From the NCBI GenBank assembly GCA_016721195.1, contig JADKIO010000005.1, forward strand, positions 742,001 through 806,000: 64,000 bases of DNA, written 5' to 3'. The notes beneath the pieces are model-generated. The model had not been told where the DNA came from and searched no databases. It saw only the letters and a program-made list of their open reading frames with translations. The stretch comes from Candidatus Geothrix skivensis. Lineage in GTDB: Bacteria > Acidobacteriota > Holophagae > Holophagales > Holophagaceae. Below are positions 49,848 through 58,166 of the stretch, in pieces (the stretch's first letter is position 1; each line of letters begins with the position of its first letter). Position numbers and translations under genes: made by a program.

Positions 49848-50599
49848 GGCGTCTGTGGCGCTGGCTGCCCGCGACCCTGCTGCTGCTGGCGGGGCTGAGC
49901 CTCTGCGCCCAGCAGGCTGCGCCCCTGCCCACCCTGACGGTGGACTTCAGCAAGGCCCCCGCCGGAGCCGGACTGAGCTCGAGCCTGCAGGCCCTGCTGC
50001 TCCTGACGGTCCTGAGCCTGGCCCCGACCATCCTCATGACCGCCACCAGCTTCACCCGCATCACCGTGGTGCTCCATTTCCTGAGGCAGGGGCTTGGCCA
50101 GCAGTCCACGCCCTCGAACCAGGTGCTCATCAGCCTCTCCCTGGTGCTCACCTTTTTCATCATGGCGCCCACGGCGAGGGAGATCAACGCGTCGGTCCTC
50201 CAGCCACTCCAGCGGAACGAACTGACCACCGAGCAGGCCCTGGACCGCACGGCGGCCCCCTTGAAAGTCTTCATGCTCCGCTACACCCGGAAGAAGGACC
50301 TGGCCCTCTTCCTCAAGATCGCCAAGGCCCCGGCGCCAAGGACCAAGGCCGACGTGCCCATGGAGTGCCTGCTGCCCGCCTTCCTCATCAGTGAGCTGAA
50401 GACCGCCTTCGAGATCGGCTTCATGATCTTCCTGCCCTTCCTGATCGTGGACATGGTGGTGGCCAGCATCCTCCTCAGCATGGGCATGATGATGCTGCCC
50501 CCCGTGACCATTTCGCTGCCCTTCAAGGTGCTGCTCTTCGTGTTAGTCGATGGCTGGTACCTGATCATCGGCTCCCTGGTGAAGGGGTACACGGGATGA
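49844..50599 (+). CDS. fliP: flagellar type III export-gate protein FliP
   Basis: A 251-residue core gate protein: signal peptide, then FLSLAPT-type segment LTVLSLAPTILMTATSFTRI, LTFFIMAPTAREINA, VPMECLLPAFLISELKTAFEIGF and FKVLLFVLVDGWYLI. Forms the FliP5 ring of the export pore with FliQ and FliR. The start is TTG at 49844 (TTGA overlap with the fliO stop), unusual but the only one that includes the signal peptide in full. Confidence 0.96.
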   Translation: MRRLWRWLPATLLLLAGLSLCAQQAAPLPTLTVDFSKAPAGAGLSSSLQALLLLTVLSLAPTILMTATSFTRITVVLHFLRQGLGQQSTPSNQVLISLSLVLTFFIMAPTAREINASVLQPLQRNELTTEQALDRTAAPLKVFMLRYTRKKDLALFLKIAKAPAPRTKADVPMECLLPAFLISELKTAFEIGFMIFLPFLIVDMVVASILLSMGMMMLPPVTISLPFKVLLFVLVDGWYLIIGSLVKGYTG

Positions 50600-50874
50600 A
50601 CGAACTGGTCATCGCCCAGATTGGCCGTGAGGCCCTCCGGACCGCGCTGCTGGTGGCGGGCCCGGCGCTTGTCGTGTCGCTGGTGGTGGGGCTGCTGGTC
50701 TCGGTGTTCCAGGTGGTGACGAGCCTCCAGGACCAGACCATCGCCTTCGTGCCCAAGGTGATCGTGGTGCTGCTGGTCGTCGCCCTCAGCTTCCCGTGGA
50801 TGCTCCAGGTGATGGTCCGCTTCACCACCCACATGTTCACAGACTTCAACGCGGTCGTACGACAGCTCAACTGA
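50596..50874 (+). CDS. fliQ: flagellar export-gate protein FliQ
   Basis: A 92-residue protein with two membrane helices; VGLLVSVFQVVTSLQDQTIAFVPK is the family signature. Overlaps the fliP stop by 4 bp. Wraps the FliPR pore in the flagellar basal body. Confidence 0.96.
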   Translation: MNELVIAQIGREALRTALLVAGPALVVSLVVGLLVSVFQVVTSLQDQTIAFVPKVIVVLLVVALSFPWMLQVMVRFTTHMFTDFNAVVRQLN

Positions 50875-50881
50875 GGGGCCC

Positions 50882-51667
50882 ATGTCGCCCACCCTCATGA
50901 ACCCCGCGGTCTGGGCCCTCACCGGGGCCAAGGCCGCCCTGTGGGTGCTGGTGCTGACCCGCATGACGGGGCTGCTGGCGGTCTTTCCCGTCCTCGGCGG
51001 CGAACGCATGCCGCTGCAGCTCAGGGCCGCCCTGGCGGCCCTCATGAGCACGGTCATCCTGCCGGTGGTGCCCGTGCCGACCAGCATCCCTTCGGGTCTT
51101 CCGGAGCTGGTGGGGTTGATGGCCGCGGAGCTGGCCATCGGCCTCCTGATGGGCACCGTGGTGGCCTGGATCCTTGAAGCCGTGGCCTTCGCCGGGGCTC
51201 TGATCGACACCCAGGTGGGCTTCTCCTTCGTCCAGCTGCTGGATCCCGCCAGCGCCCAGAGCACCTCGATCTCAGGCTCGCTGCTGCTGCAGATGGCCTC
51301 GCTGCTGATCTTCGTCACGGGGTTGCACCACCAGATGATCCTGGCCCTGGTGGACAGCTACCGGGTCGCACCCATGGGCCAGGGTGTGCCGCTGCAGGTC
51401 CTCGGACTCGTCACCCTCATCGGCCAGCTCCTGGCCAAGGGCTTCCAGCTGGCCTTTCCGGTGCTGGCGATCCTCTTCCTCCTGGACCTGATCCTGGGCA
51501 TCTCCGGAAAGTTCATGCCCCAGCTGCAGCTGCTGCAGCTGAGCTTCCCGCTGAAGATCGCCATCGGCATGGTGATCCTGGGCCTGGTGCTGAGGGAGCT
51601 CTCGCCGTGGTTGAACCCCCTGCTTCAAGTCGCGCCGCGGCTGACGCTCAAACTGCTGGGCGGCTGA
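50882..51667 (+). CDS. fliR: flagellar export-gate protein FliR
   Basis: A 261-residue membrane protein with several long hydrophobic helices. Conserved patterns include VLTRMTGLLAVFPVLG, MAAELAIGLLMG, and GALIDTQVGFSFVQLLDPASAQSTSISGSLLLQ. Completes the export pore with FliP and FliQ. It starts 7 bp after fliQ and ends 1 bp before flhB. Confidence 0.95.
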   Translation: MSPTLMNPAVWALTGAKAALWVLVLTRMTGLLAVFPVLGGERMPLQLRAALAALMSTVILPVVPVPTSIPSGLPELVGLMAAELAIGLLMGTVVAWILEAVAFAGALIDTQVGFSFVQLLDPASAQSTSISGSLLLQMASLLIFVTGLHHQMILALVDSYRVAPMGQGVPLQVLGLVTLIGQLLAKGFQLAFPVLAILFLLDLILGISGKFMPQLQLLQLSFPLKIAIGMVILGLVLRELSPWLNPLLQVAPRLTLKLLGG

Positions 51668-51668
51668 G

Positions 51669-52724
51669 GTGGCCCAGGATCCCGGCCGCACCGAGAAGGC
51701 CACCCCCAGGCGACGTCAGAAGGCGAGGGAGGAAGGCTCCGTTCCCCGCAGCGCGGATTTCGACAGCGCCATCCTGCTCTGGGGGAACTTCTTCCTGTTC
51801 CTGGGGCTGGGGGGGGCCACCCTGGCCCTGATGGTCCAGCAGGTGGCTCACTTCCTCCAGCTGGCCCGGCCCGGGGCCTTGGCGGAAGCCGGGCTCGTGT
51901 CCCTGCTGGGGGATGTCCTGCAGATCGTTGGTCGGCTGCTGCTGCCTTTCCTCGGGCTCAACCTGCTGCTGGCCCTGGGCGCAGGCTTCGCCCAGCGGGG
52001 CTTCACCTTCAGTGCCAAGCCCCTCCAGCCCAAGTTCGACCGGCTGAACCCCGCCCAGGGCTTCAAGCGCCTCTTCTCCACGAAGGCACTGGTCGACCTG
52101 GTGAAAAGCCTGGCCAAGTTCGCCCTGCTGGCCTGGGTGGCCTACGCGGTTCTCGAGCCCCGGATTCCGGCCTTGATGGCCACCCTGAAGCTGCCCCTGG
52201 GGCAGTCCATGAACCTCTTCCAGGCCGCGGTGTTCGCCCTCTACCGCAACGTCATGCTGGCCATGCTGGTGCTGGCCCTGGCGGATTTCGCCTGGCAGCG
52301 CAGTTCCTTCGAGAAGAGCATCCGCATGACCAAGCAGGAGGTGAAGGACGAGGGCAAGGATGCCGAGGGCAACCCGGAGGTCAAGCAGCGGCAGCGATCC
52401 ATCATGATGGCCGCCGCGCGCCGCCGCATGCTCGCCGAGGTCCCCAAGGCCACGGTGGTGGTGACCAACCCCACGCACGTGGCCGTGGCGCTGAGATACG
52501 ACGAGCGGAGCACCGCCCCCATCTGCGTGGCCAAGGGGCTGGACCACCTGGCCTTGAAGATCCGCGAGAAGGCCCGGGAAGCTGGCGTGCCCATCCTGGA
52601 ACGCCCGGACCTGGCCCGGGCCCTCTACCGCACCGTGGCCCTGGAGAAGGCCATTCCCCAGGACCTCTACCAGGCCGTGGCCCAGGTCCTGGCCTTCGTC
52701 TACCGGCTGCGGGGGGCCGCATGA
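51669..52724 (+). CDS. flhB: flagellar export substrate-specificity switch protein FlhB
   Basis: A 351-residue protein: N-terminal EKATPRRRQKAREEGSVPRS, four membrane helices, then the cytoplasmic autocleavage domain with the N-P-T-H motif (VVTNPTHVAVALRY) and ERPDLARALYRTVALEKAIP. Self-cleavage between Asn and Pro switches export from hook to filament subunits. The start is GTG one base after the fliR stop. Last of the fliOPQR-flhB group. Confidence 0.96.
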   Translation: MAQDPGRTEKATPRRRQKAREEGSVPRSADFDSAILLWGNFFLFLGLGGATLALMVQQVAHFLQLARPGALAEAGLVSLLGDVLQIVGRLLLPFLGLNLLLALGAGFAQRGFTFSAKPLQPKFDRLNPAQGFKRLFSTKALVDLVKSLAKFALLAWVAYAVLEPRIPALMATLKLPLGQSMNLFQAAVFALYRNVMLAMLVLALADFAWQRSSFEKSIRMTKQEVKDEGKDAEGNPEVKQRQRSIMMAAARRRMLAEVPKATVVVTNPTHVAVALRYDERSTAPICVAKGLDHLALKIREKAREAGVPILERPDLARALYRTVALEKAIPQDLYQAVAQVLAFVYRLRGAA

Positions 52725-52779
52725 GGCCGGGAGTGGATCCCCGGGGTCCCGGTGCAGGGCTGCAGTTCCCGGCCCCTTC
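52725..52779 (+). terminator. possible terminator after flhB
   Basis: GGCCGGGA (52725-52732) pairs with TCCCGGCC (52767-52774) around an inner CCCCGGGG palindrome (52738-52746 area), followed by CCTTCTTCC. Only a weak T-rich tract, so readthrough into the next genes is possible. Confidence 0.4.
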
Positions 52780-52818
52780 TTCCGAAAGAGTATTGTTAGG
52801 CCATCCCGAGGACCTCCC

Positions 52819-53466
52819 TTGACCCGTCCCATCGTTCCCCCCCACATGCCACCGCCCAGCCTCCTGCTGGTGGACGATGACCCCATGCCAAGGGAGACCC
52901 TTTCGACCCTGCTTGCCGGGGAGGGTTTCCAGGTGGTCACCGCCTCCACGGGGGAGGAAGCGGAGCGGAAGCTCAGGGCCGAGCAGCCCCCCTTCGACTT
53001 GGTGATCACGGATCTGGTCATGCCGGGGAAGACGGGCATGGACGTGCTCAAATGCGCCCTGAACCGCAACCCCAGCTGCACCGTGCTGGTGCTCACCGGC
53101 TTCGGCAGCGTGCGGGAGGCCACCGAGGCCATGGAACTGGGGGCCTTTGACTTCGTCACCAAGCCCATGCAGATCGATCAGTTCCGGAACACCCTCCGAC
53201 GGCTCATGGAGCGACGGGCCCTCACCCACGAGCGGGACGAACTGAGGGAGAAGGTGAAGTCACTCATGGAGCGGGCCGAGCGACTGGAGACCACCCTGGG
53301 CCGCATGGAGATCCTGGCCAACCAGATGGCTCCCACGGGCGGCCCCGGACGCTCCGACGCCCTGGCGGATCTGGAACGGCTGGCGGCGCTGAAGGCCAAG
53401 GGCCTGCTTTCAGACGAGGAGTTCGAGCAGGGCAAGAAGAACCTCCTGGCCCGGTGGCTCGCGTGA
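52819..53466 (+). CDS. receiver protein with coiled coil and SHOCT tail
   Basis: A 215-residue protein. The receiver (about 12-130) has DDD at 19-21, the phosphoacceptor Asp in DLVITDLVMPGKTG, Thr in VLTGFG and Lys in DFVTKPM. A coiled coil (about 135-175) and a C-terminal SHOCT motif (LERLAALKAKGLLSDEEFEQGKKNLL) follow. It has no DNA-binding domain. The TTG at 52819 has GAGG 7 bp upstream; an ATG nine codons later (52846) is the alternative. It overlaps the TPR gene by 4 bp and follows the flagellar genes, so a link to motility is plausible. Confidence 0.85.
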   Translation: MTRPIVPPHMPPPSLLLVDDDPMPRETLSTLLAGEGFQVVTASTGEEAERKLRAEQPPFDLVITDLVMPGKTGMDVLKCALNRNPSCTVLVLTGFGSVREATEAMELGAFDFVTKPMQIDQFRNTLRRLMERRALTHERDELREKVKSLMERAERLETTLGRMEILANQMAPTGGPGRSDALADLERLAALKAKGLLSDEEFEQGKKNLLARWLA

Positions 53467-55268
53467 GTCGCGGGGCGCGTTCGGCGGCAGTGTTCACCCT
53501 CCTGGTGGCCATGCCGCTTACGGCCCAGCATGGATCGGCTCCCACGAAGACCGAGGGGCGCATGCCGCCGCCCAAGCCCGCCAGCACCCGGCTCACCGAT
53601 GCCCAGGCAGCGGAACTGGCCAAGCAGGCCCTGGGGGCCCAGGACGCGGCCTCGATCCGGGCGACCCTGAACCGCCTCAAGGGCCACTCCTTCAAAAGCA
53701 GCAAGGTGCCCGAGCGGGAGCTGGTGCTCTACGCCCAGGGCACCCTGGAGGCCCGGCTCGGCAACCTGCCTGCAGCCACCGTGGCGCTCAAGAATCTGGA
53801 GCGCCAGTGGCCCAAGTCCCCCTTCCTGGGCGAGGCGCAGATCATCCTGGCCGAAGACGCCGTGGCGCACAGGCGGTACAAGGAGGCTGAGGGCAGGCTC
53901 CACCAGGCCCTGGCGGCCGACATCCCCTCGGAAGCCAAGCGAAAGCCGCAGGAGCTGCTTATCTGGACGCTCGTGGAGCAGGACCGCTCCCAGGAGGCCC
54001 TGCCCATCGTCCAGTCCCTTCGGCCTCTGGAGGGCAAGGGAAAGCCCAGCGAGAAAGGACTGGCGGCCATTGCCGAAGTCTTCTGCGCGACGGGTGACCG
54101 GGCCCAGGCCCAGGCCGCCATGAAGGATTTCCAGAACCTCTATCCCGGCAGCGAGTTGCTGCCCCGGCTGGAACTGGCCTGGGGAAGGCTCGTGGGTCGT
54201 TCTGGGGATGCCAAGGAATCCGCCCAGATCTTCCGGAAGCTCATCAAGGATCATCCCGGCTCGGGCCAGGCGGATGATGCCCGCCTGGCCCTGGCCAGCC
54301 TGCTGACGGACGGCAGCCTCCCGGATATCAAGGACCTGCCCAGCGCCGAGTCCCTCCTCGCCGAGGTGCGAAAGGGCGGCAAGGGCCTGCCGAAAGGGGC
54401 TGCCCTGCTGGTGGAACTCCGGCTGTTCGTCGGCAAGTCCCAGTGGGAGGAGGCCCTCAATCTGGTGGATCGAATGGATGCGGTGGCGCGGGAAACCCAG
54501 CCGGATGTGAAGAAATTGTGGACCGAAGCCTGGCGTGGCTGGGTGGCCCAGCGGCTGGAGAAGGGCTTCCCCGGGGAGCTGCTCGCCCGCCTGAAGAAGG
54601 GGACCTTCGCGGCGCTGGATGCCCCGTCCAGGATCGGCGTGGCAGAGTTGCTCGCCGCCAAGGGACTCCTCGACCTGCTGCCTAGGTTGTTGATCGAAAC
54701 GCCCAGCGCCGAGAAGAGTGCGCTGACCAGGGCGGCACTGGCCAAGGTGCAGCCGGAAGCCCAGCCCCAGGCGGTCCTCCGGCTCCTGCCCACCAAGGGT
54801 GAGAGCCCCGATGAGGCCCTGATGAGGGCCCGGGCCGAAGGTGCCCTCGAGCACTGGGGACCCCTGCGGGCGGCCCTCGGCAGATCCCGGCCGGGGCCCG
54901 AGCGCATCAGGGCGGCTGTGCGGCTTCTCCAGCGTCCCCTTGTGAGCCCGGAAACGGCCTCCCAGCGTCTGGCGGAAGCGGAAGGCTGGTTGACCCGCGC
55001 CCCGGAAAAGGGCGAGGCCAGGGAGCCACTGGCGATCCTGGTGGCGGATCTCCGCCTGCAGCAGGGTGACGCCCGGGGTGCCCTGGCCCTATACCCGGCC
55101 AAGCCAGCAGCCTCAGAGCAGCGGGGCTGGGTGGCCCTCATGCGGTCCCAAGCGCTGGTGAAGCTGGGGCAGCGGGACCAGGCTAGGCTGCTGATCAAGG
55201 AGACCCGGGAGGAGCAGGGTTTCAAAGGCCAGCGTGATGCCATGGCCAAGAGCCTAGGAGCCTATTAA
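53463..55268 (+). CDS. exported TPR-repeat protein
   Basis: A 601-residue protein with a signal peptide (1-20, ending LTAQ) and many helical repeats of TPR type, for example LVLYAQGTLEARLGNLPAATVALKNLERQWP, AIAEVFCATGDRAQAQAAMKDFQNLYPG and LELAWGRLVGRSGDAKESAQIFRKLIKDHPG. Probably periplasmic scaffold or assembly protein. The GTG at 53463 overlaps the receiver stop codon (GTGA) and begins the signal peptide. No partner is identifiable; a role at the flagellum or envelope is only suggested by position. Confidence 0.8.
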   Translation: MSRGARSAAVFTLLVAMPLTAQHGSAPTKTEGRMPPPKPASTRLTDAQAAELAKQALGAQDAASIRATLNRLKGHSFKSSKVPERELVLYAQGTLEARLGNLPAATVALKNLERQWPKSPFLGEAQIILAEDAVAHRRYKEAEGRLHQALAADIPSEAKRKPQELLIWTLVEQDRSQEALPIVQSLRPLEGKGKPSEKGLAAIAEVFCATGDRAQAQAAMKDFQNLYPGSELLPRLELAWGRLVGRSGDAKESAQIFRKLIKDHPGSGQADDARLALASLLTDGSLPDIKDLPSAESLLAEVRKGGKGLPKGAALLVELRLFVGKSQWEEALNLVDRMDAVARETQPDVKKLWTEAWRGWVAQRLEKGFPGELLARLKKGTFAALDAPSRIGVAELLAAKGLLDLLPRLLIETPSAEKSALTRAALAKVQPEAQPQAVLRLLPTKGESPDEALMRARAEGALEHWGPLRAALGRSRPGPERIRAAVRLLQRPLVSPETASQRLAEAEGWLTRAPEKGEAREPLAILVADLRLQQGDARGALALYPAKPAASEQRGWVALMRSQALVKLGQRDQARLLIKETREEQGFKGQRDAMAKSLGAY

Positions 55269-55425
55269 TGATGTCCGGGGGGGAGGCTCCACCTTTGCGA
55301 TCCGCGTAGCGGGAGCAGGAGCCTCGCGGGAGCGAGGCGTAGGTGGAGGGGCCTGCTCGCGGTGCTCGCGATGTCCCCCCGGAGCCCCCACGCAACAGCC
55401 GGGCAGAGCCCGGCTGTTGCGTGGG
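55269..55425. repeat. post-stop-codon hairpin element, copy B
   Basis: Begins directly after the TPR-gene stop. Outer stem TCCGGGGGG (55274-55282) with CCCCCCGGA (55375-55383); inside it, CTCCACCT/AGGTGGAG and GCCTCGC/GCGAGGC form nested stems. A perfect 18-bp hairpin follows (55387-55404 / 55408-55425, loop AGA). From CCTGCTCGC to CCCCCCGGAGCC it matches copy A (47604-47639) almost base for base, while the hairpin arms differ by paired changes. Confidence 0.85.
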
Positions 55426-55488
55426 AATACCGAAGCCTGATTCACCCTCCTTCGGTGCGGGTATGCTGGGACATCCCCGGAGATCCTG

Positions 55489-56067
55489 ATGCGCCCCCTG
55501 ATCGCCGCCCTCGTGTGCCTCGCTGCGTTGAGCCTGGATGCAGCGCCCAAACCGAAGGTGAAGCTGACCACCTCCATGGGCGCGATTGTGCTGGAACTGG
55601 AGCCCGAGGCCGCCCCGAAGACCGTGGAGAATTTCCTGAAGTACGTGAAGAAGGGGCAGTACAAGGGGACCATCTTCCACCGGGTCATCCCCGGCTTCAT
55701 GATCCAGGGCGGCGGCTATGTGGACTACCTGGGCAAGAAGCGGACGGAGCCCTCGATCACCAACGAAGCGGATCGGTCTGCCGCCGCGGGGCTGAAGAAC
55801 AGGCGCGGGACCCTGGCGATGGCCCGGACGCCGGACCCCCACAGCGCGGCTGCCGAGTTCTTCATCAACGTGGTGGACAACCCGGCCCTGGACTTCAAGG
55901 GCAAGGGCAGCGACAAGACCTGGGGCTACTGCGTGTTCGGCAGGGTCGTGCAGGGCCTGGACGTGGTGGACCGCATCAAGGCCGTGAAGACCAGCAACAA
56001 GCGCAGCGACTTCCTGAACCTGCCCGTGAAGCCCGTGCTGATCACGGATGCCGTTCAGCTTCCATGA
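55489..56067 (+). CDS. periplasmic cyclophilin-type peptidyl-prolyl isomerase
   Basis: A 192-residue protein with a signal peptide (1-18) and a cyclophilin domain: IFHRVIPGFMIQGGG (catalytic Arg in FHRVI), RRGTLAMARTPDPHSAAAEFFINV and FGRVVQGLDVVDRI. Resembles PpiA. It helps fold exported proteins. Its last 26 bp overlap the convergent Kdo-kinase-like gene. Confidence 0.94.
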   Translation: MRPLIAALVCLAALSLDAAPKPKVKLTTSMGAIVLELEPEAAPKTVENFLKYVKKGQYKGTIFHRVIPGFMIQGGGYVDYLGKKRTEPSITNEADRSAAAGLKNRRGTLAMARTPDPHSAAAEFFINVVDNPALDFKGKGSDKTWGYCVFGRVVQGLDVVDRIKAVKTSNKRSDFLNLPVKPVLITDAVQLP

Positions 56068-56752
56068 TGGCGTAGGCCTCCTTCGGCGCACCCAGCTTCC
56101 GCAGGCTCCGGTGGAGGCGGTTGCGGTAGCGGGTCCACAGGTCGGTGTCGGCTGGCACAAAGGCCGCCCGGTCCCAGTCGAGGAACAGGGCGCCACCCTC
56201 GGGCGGCAGGATGATGTTGGTGGCATTCAGATCCGGCGACCAGAGGCCCCAGTCGCAGAGTGACGCCACGCCATCACGGATGGCAGAGGCCCGCTCGGCA
56301 CTGAGGTCCCATCTCCCGGGCCAGACCTGGCCATCTGCAAGGCGTGTGATCAGGACGCCTTCGACGCCCATGGCGCAGGGACGCCAGGCATAGCCAAGGG
56401 GCTCGACGGTGGGAAAGCCGGAATCCCACAGACCCCGGTGCACGGCGTGTTCGGCGGCGAAGCGGAGATGGGATCGGTAGGTGCGCTCGTTGACATGGCG
56501 GAGGAACCCGCCTCTCCGGTAGGGCCTGAGGACCATGTCGCCCACGCGGAAGATGCCTCCGCGTCCATGGGCGCTGGCGAGGGGAATGGGCTCGCCCGCG
56601 GGCACGATGCCACCGGGAGTGCAGACGCGCCAGCCACCGCCGAGTCCTGGCAGCTCAAGGTTCAAGCGGCAGCCAAGCGGGTAGAGAGGAGGGGCGGGCG
56701 AATAACGCCAGTCCGAGGGAAGGGGGGGAACGATGTAGGGGGCGTGGATCAT
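56042..56752 (-). CDS. Kdo-kinase-like (KdkA/InaA) lipopolysaccharide kinase family protein
   Basis: A 236-residue small kinase fold. RVGDMVLRPYRRGGFLRHVNERTYRSHLRFAAEHAVHR matches the KdkA/RfaP start (R-x-Y-R-R-G-G). The catalytic segment WSPDLNATNIIL contains the catalytic Asp and the metal-binding Asn, and FLDWDRA replaces the DFG motif. Homologues phosphorylate 3-deoxy-octulosonate in lipid A-core. ATG at 56752; the open frame further upstream is not homologous. Confidence 0.78.
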   Translation of the reverse strand: MIHAPYIVPPLPSDWRYSPAPPLYPLGCRLNLELPGLGGGWRVCTPGGIVPAGEPIPLASAHGRGGIFRVGDMVLRPYRRGGFLRHVNERTYRSHLRFAAEHAVHRGLWDSGFPTVEPLGYAWRPCAMGVEGVLITRLADGQVWPGRWDLSAERASAIRDGVASLCDWGLWSPDLNATNIILPPEGGALFLDWDRAAFVPADTDLWTRYRNRLHRSLRKLGAPKEAYAIMEAERHP

Positions 56753-57050
56753 GGCGATGGGCTCAAGCTTGGGACCTTGGCGTGCAGAAGGCAAAAGGAA
56801 GGATGCTGGAACGAACCCACAGGCTCCTGTCAAACAAAAAATCAGGTGCACACCTGCCACCAAAATCGGGCACGCCCCCAAGTCGCTTGTGCTGGAAGGA
56901 ATTCTCTGGATTCCGAAATCCGCTTCCCACAGCGGATGTGGAAATCGTCCCCGGGGGGGCTTGGCCGGAAGACGGGCTGCCCCGATTTCTGCCTTGCGAA
57001 CCGATGCCGTTTCTGTGCCATCCCAAGGCCCGGATCACTATGCTGATGAC
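56753..57050. other. 298-bp divergent gap
   Basis: Open in one plus-strand frame continuous with the DUF2344 gene, but without homology. It probably holds divergent promoters for the kinase-like and DUF2344 genes. No clear motif; a run CCCCGGGGGGG occurs at 56951-56961. Confidence 0.4.
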
Positions 57051-58166
57051 GTGAGCTCCCCGACACTCCATCCCTCCATCCCCGCCGAAGCCCTGATCCG
57101 TCGGGCCCGGCTGCAGGCGACGCTCCAGGGCCTGGAGATCAGAGGAGGGAGCCTGGAACCCCCGCCCCTGCAGGCCCTTCGCGGGTACCTCGCCAGCCGG
57201 GAAGAGCCTGACCTGGACCGCCTGATGGCGACGATCACCGAAGGGCATTTCGAGGAAGAGGCCGGTGAGTTGCTTCGTGCCTCCCGTCGCGATTCCGGCC
57301 ATTCGGCCCTCATGCGGGACTTCGCCTCCCGCTTGCTGCCTTTGGCGGAAAAGGCCAAGCAGCGAAGGGAGATGCATTGGCAGTTGGATACCCGGCGCCA
57401 ATCGGTGCGATTCCAGTTCAGCAAAGTAGGCCCTGCCTGTTCCTTCGATGAAGGGGATCTCCACGCCATCTTCCTTCTCTCCTTCCGGCTGGAGGGACTG
57501 CTGGTGGAACTGGACCTTGCCAAGCGGCCCCGACCGCAGCTGGGGGCGGGCCTGCCGCTGCCCGCTGGCGTGGGCGGCCTCGCCGAAAGCCTGGATGTGG
57601 TGTTCCGGAGGGAACCGGAAGAGGCCCCCCCCGCTCTGATGGTCCGGCTCAACCACCGGTTGCCCGAAGGCCTTCGGATTCACCAGTGGGAGGTCCTGCC
57701 AGCCTATGCCTCCCCGCTGAGTGACCTGGCCCTGCGATCCCATTGGCTGTGGTGCATTCCTCATGAGCTTCGGAACCACCTCGAAAAGCGGGTGGCCACC
57801 TTCCTCGAGGCCACTGTCTGGCCCTGGGTTCGAGGATCTTCCAAGACGGATGCGTCCCTGGATCTTCGTCGCCTGATTCAGGAGATGCGCTGGGAACAGG
57901 ACGCGCTCTGCTTCACCACCCGCATGGAGAATTTCCAGGCCATCAACCCGCTCAAGGTGCTGGGCGCAATCCTTGACCTCGAGCCCGTGGGCATCCTTGG
58001 GCTCGTCCGCACGCAGGTGGACTTGAAGGTGGACCCACGGCTCGGCCAGGCGGAGCGGTTCGAGCCCAAGCTGAAGAACATGTACGAAGACGCCGTGCTG
58101 CTTGGGGGCGGATCGAACATCATCCTTGTGGATGAAGATGATGACGAACCCACGATCCTAGGTTGA
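57051..58166 (+). CDS. DUF2344 (radical SAM-associated) protein
   Basis: A 371-residue protein whose residues about 100-230 look like a diverged DUF2344 domain: RFQFSKVGPACSFDEGDLHAIFLLSFRLEGLLVELDLAKRPRPQLGAGLPLPAGVGGLAESLDVVF follows the family order, although the usual HLD and GFxPHP motifs are degraded. DUF2344 is normally fused to, or adjacent to, a B12-binding radical SAM protein, which is absent here. The GTG at 57051 is chosen since homology starts after it; the same frame stays open 300 bp upstream. Its end overlaps ftsW by 9 bp. Confidence 0.6.
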   Translation: MSSPTLHPSIPAEALIRRARLQATLQGLEIRGGSLEPPPLQALRGYLASREEPDLDRLMATITEGHFEEEAGELLRASRRDSGHSALMRDFASRLLPLAEKAKQRREMHWQLDTRRQSVRFQFSKVGPACSFDEGDLHAIFLLSFRLEGLLVELDLAKRPRPQLGAGLPLPAGVGGLAESLDVVFRREPEEAPPALMVRLNHRLPEGLRIHQWEVLPAYASPLSDLALRSHWLWCIPHELRNHLEKRVATFLEATVWPWVRGSSKTDASLDLRRLIQEMRWEQDALCFTTRMENFQAINPLKVLGAILDLEPVGILGLVRTQVDLKVDPRLGQAERFEPKLKNMYEDAVLLGGGSNIILVDEDDDEPTILG

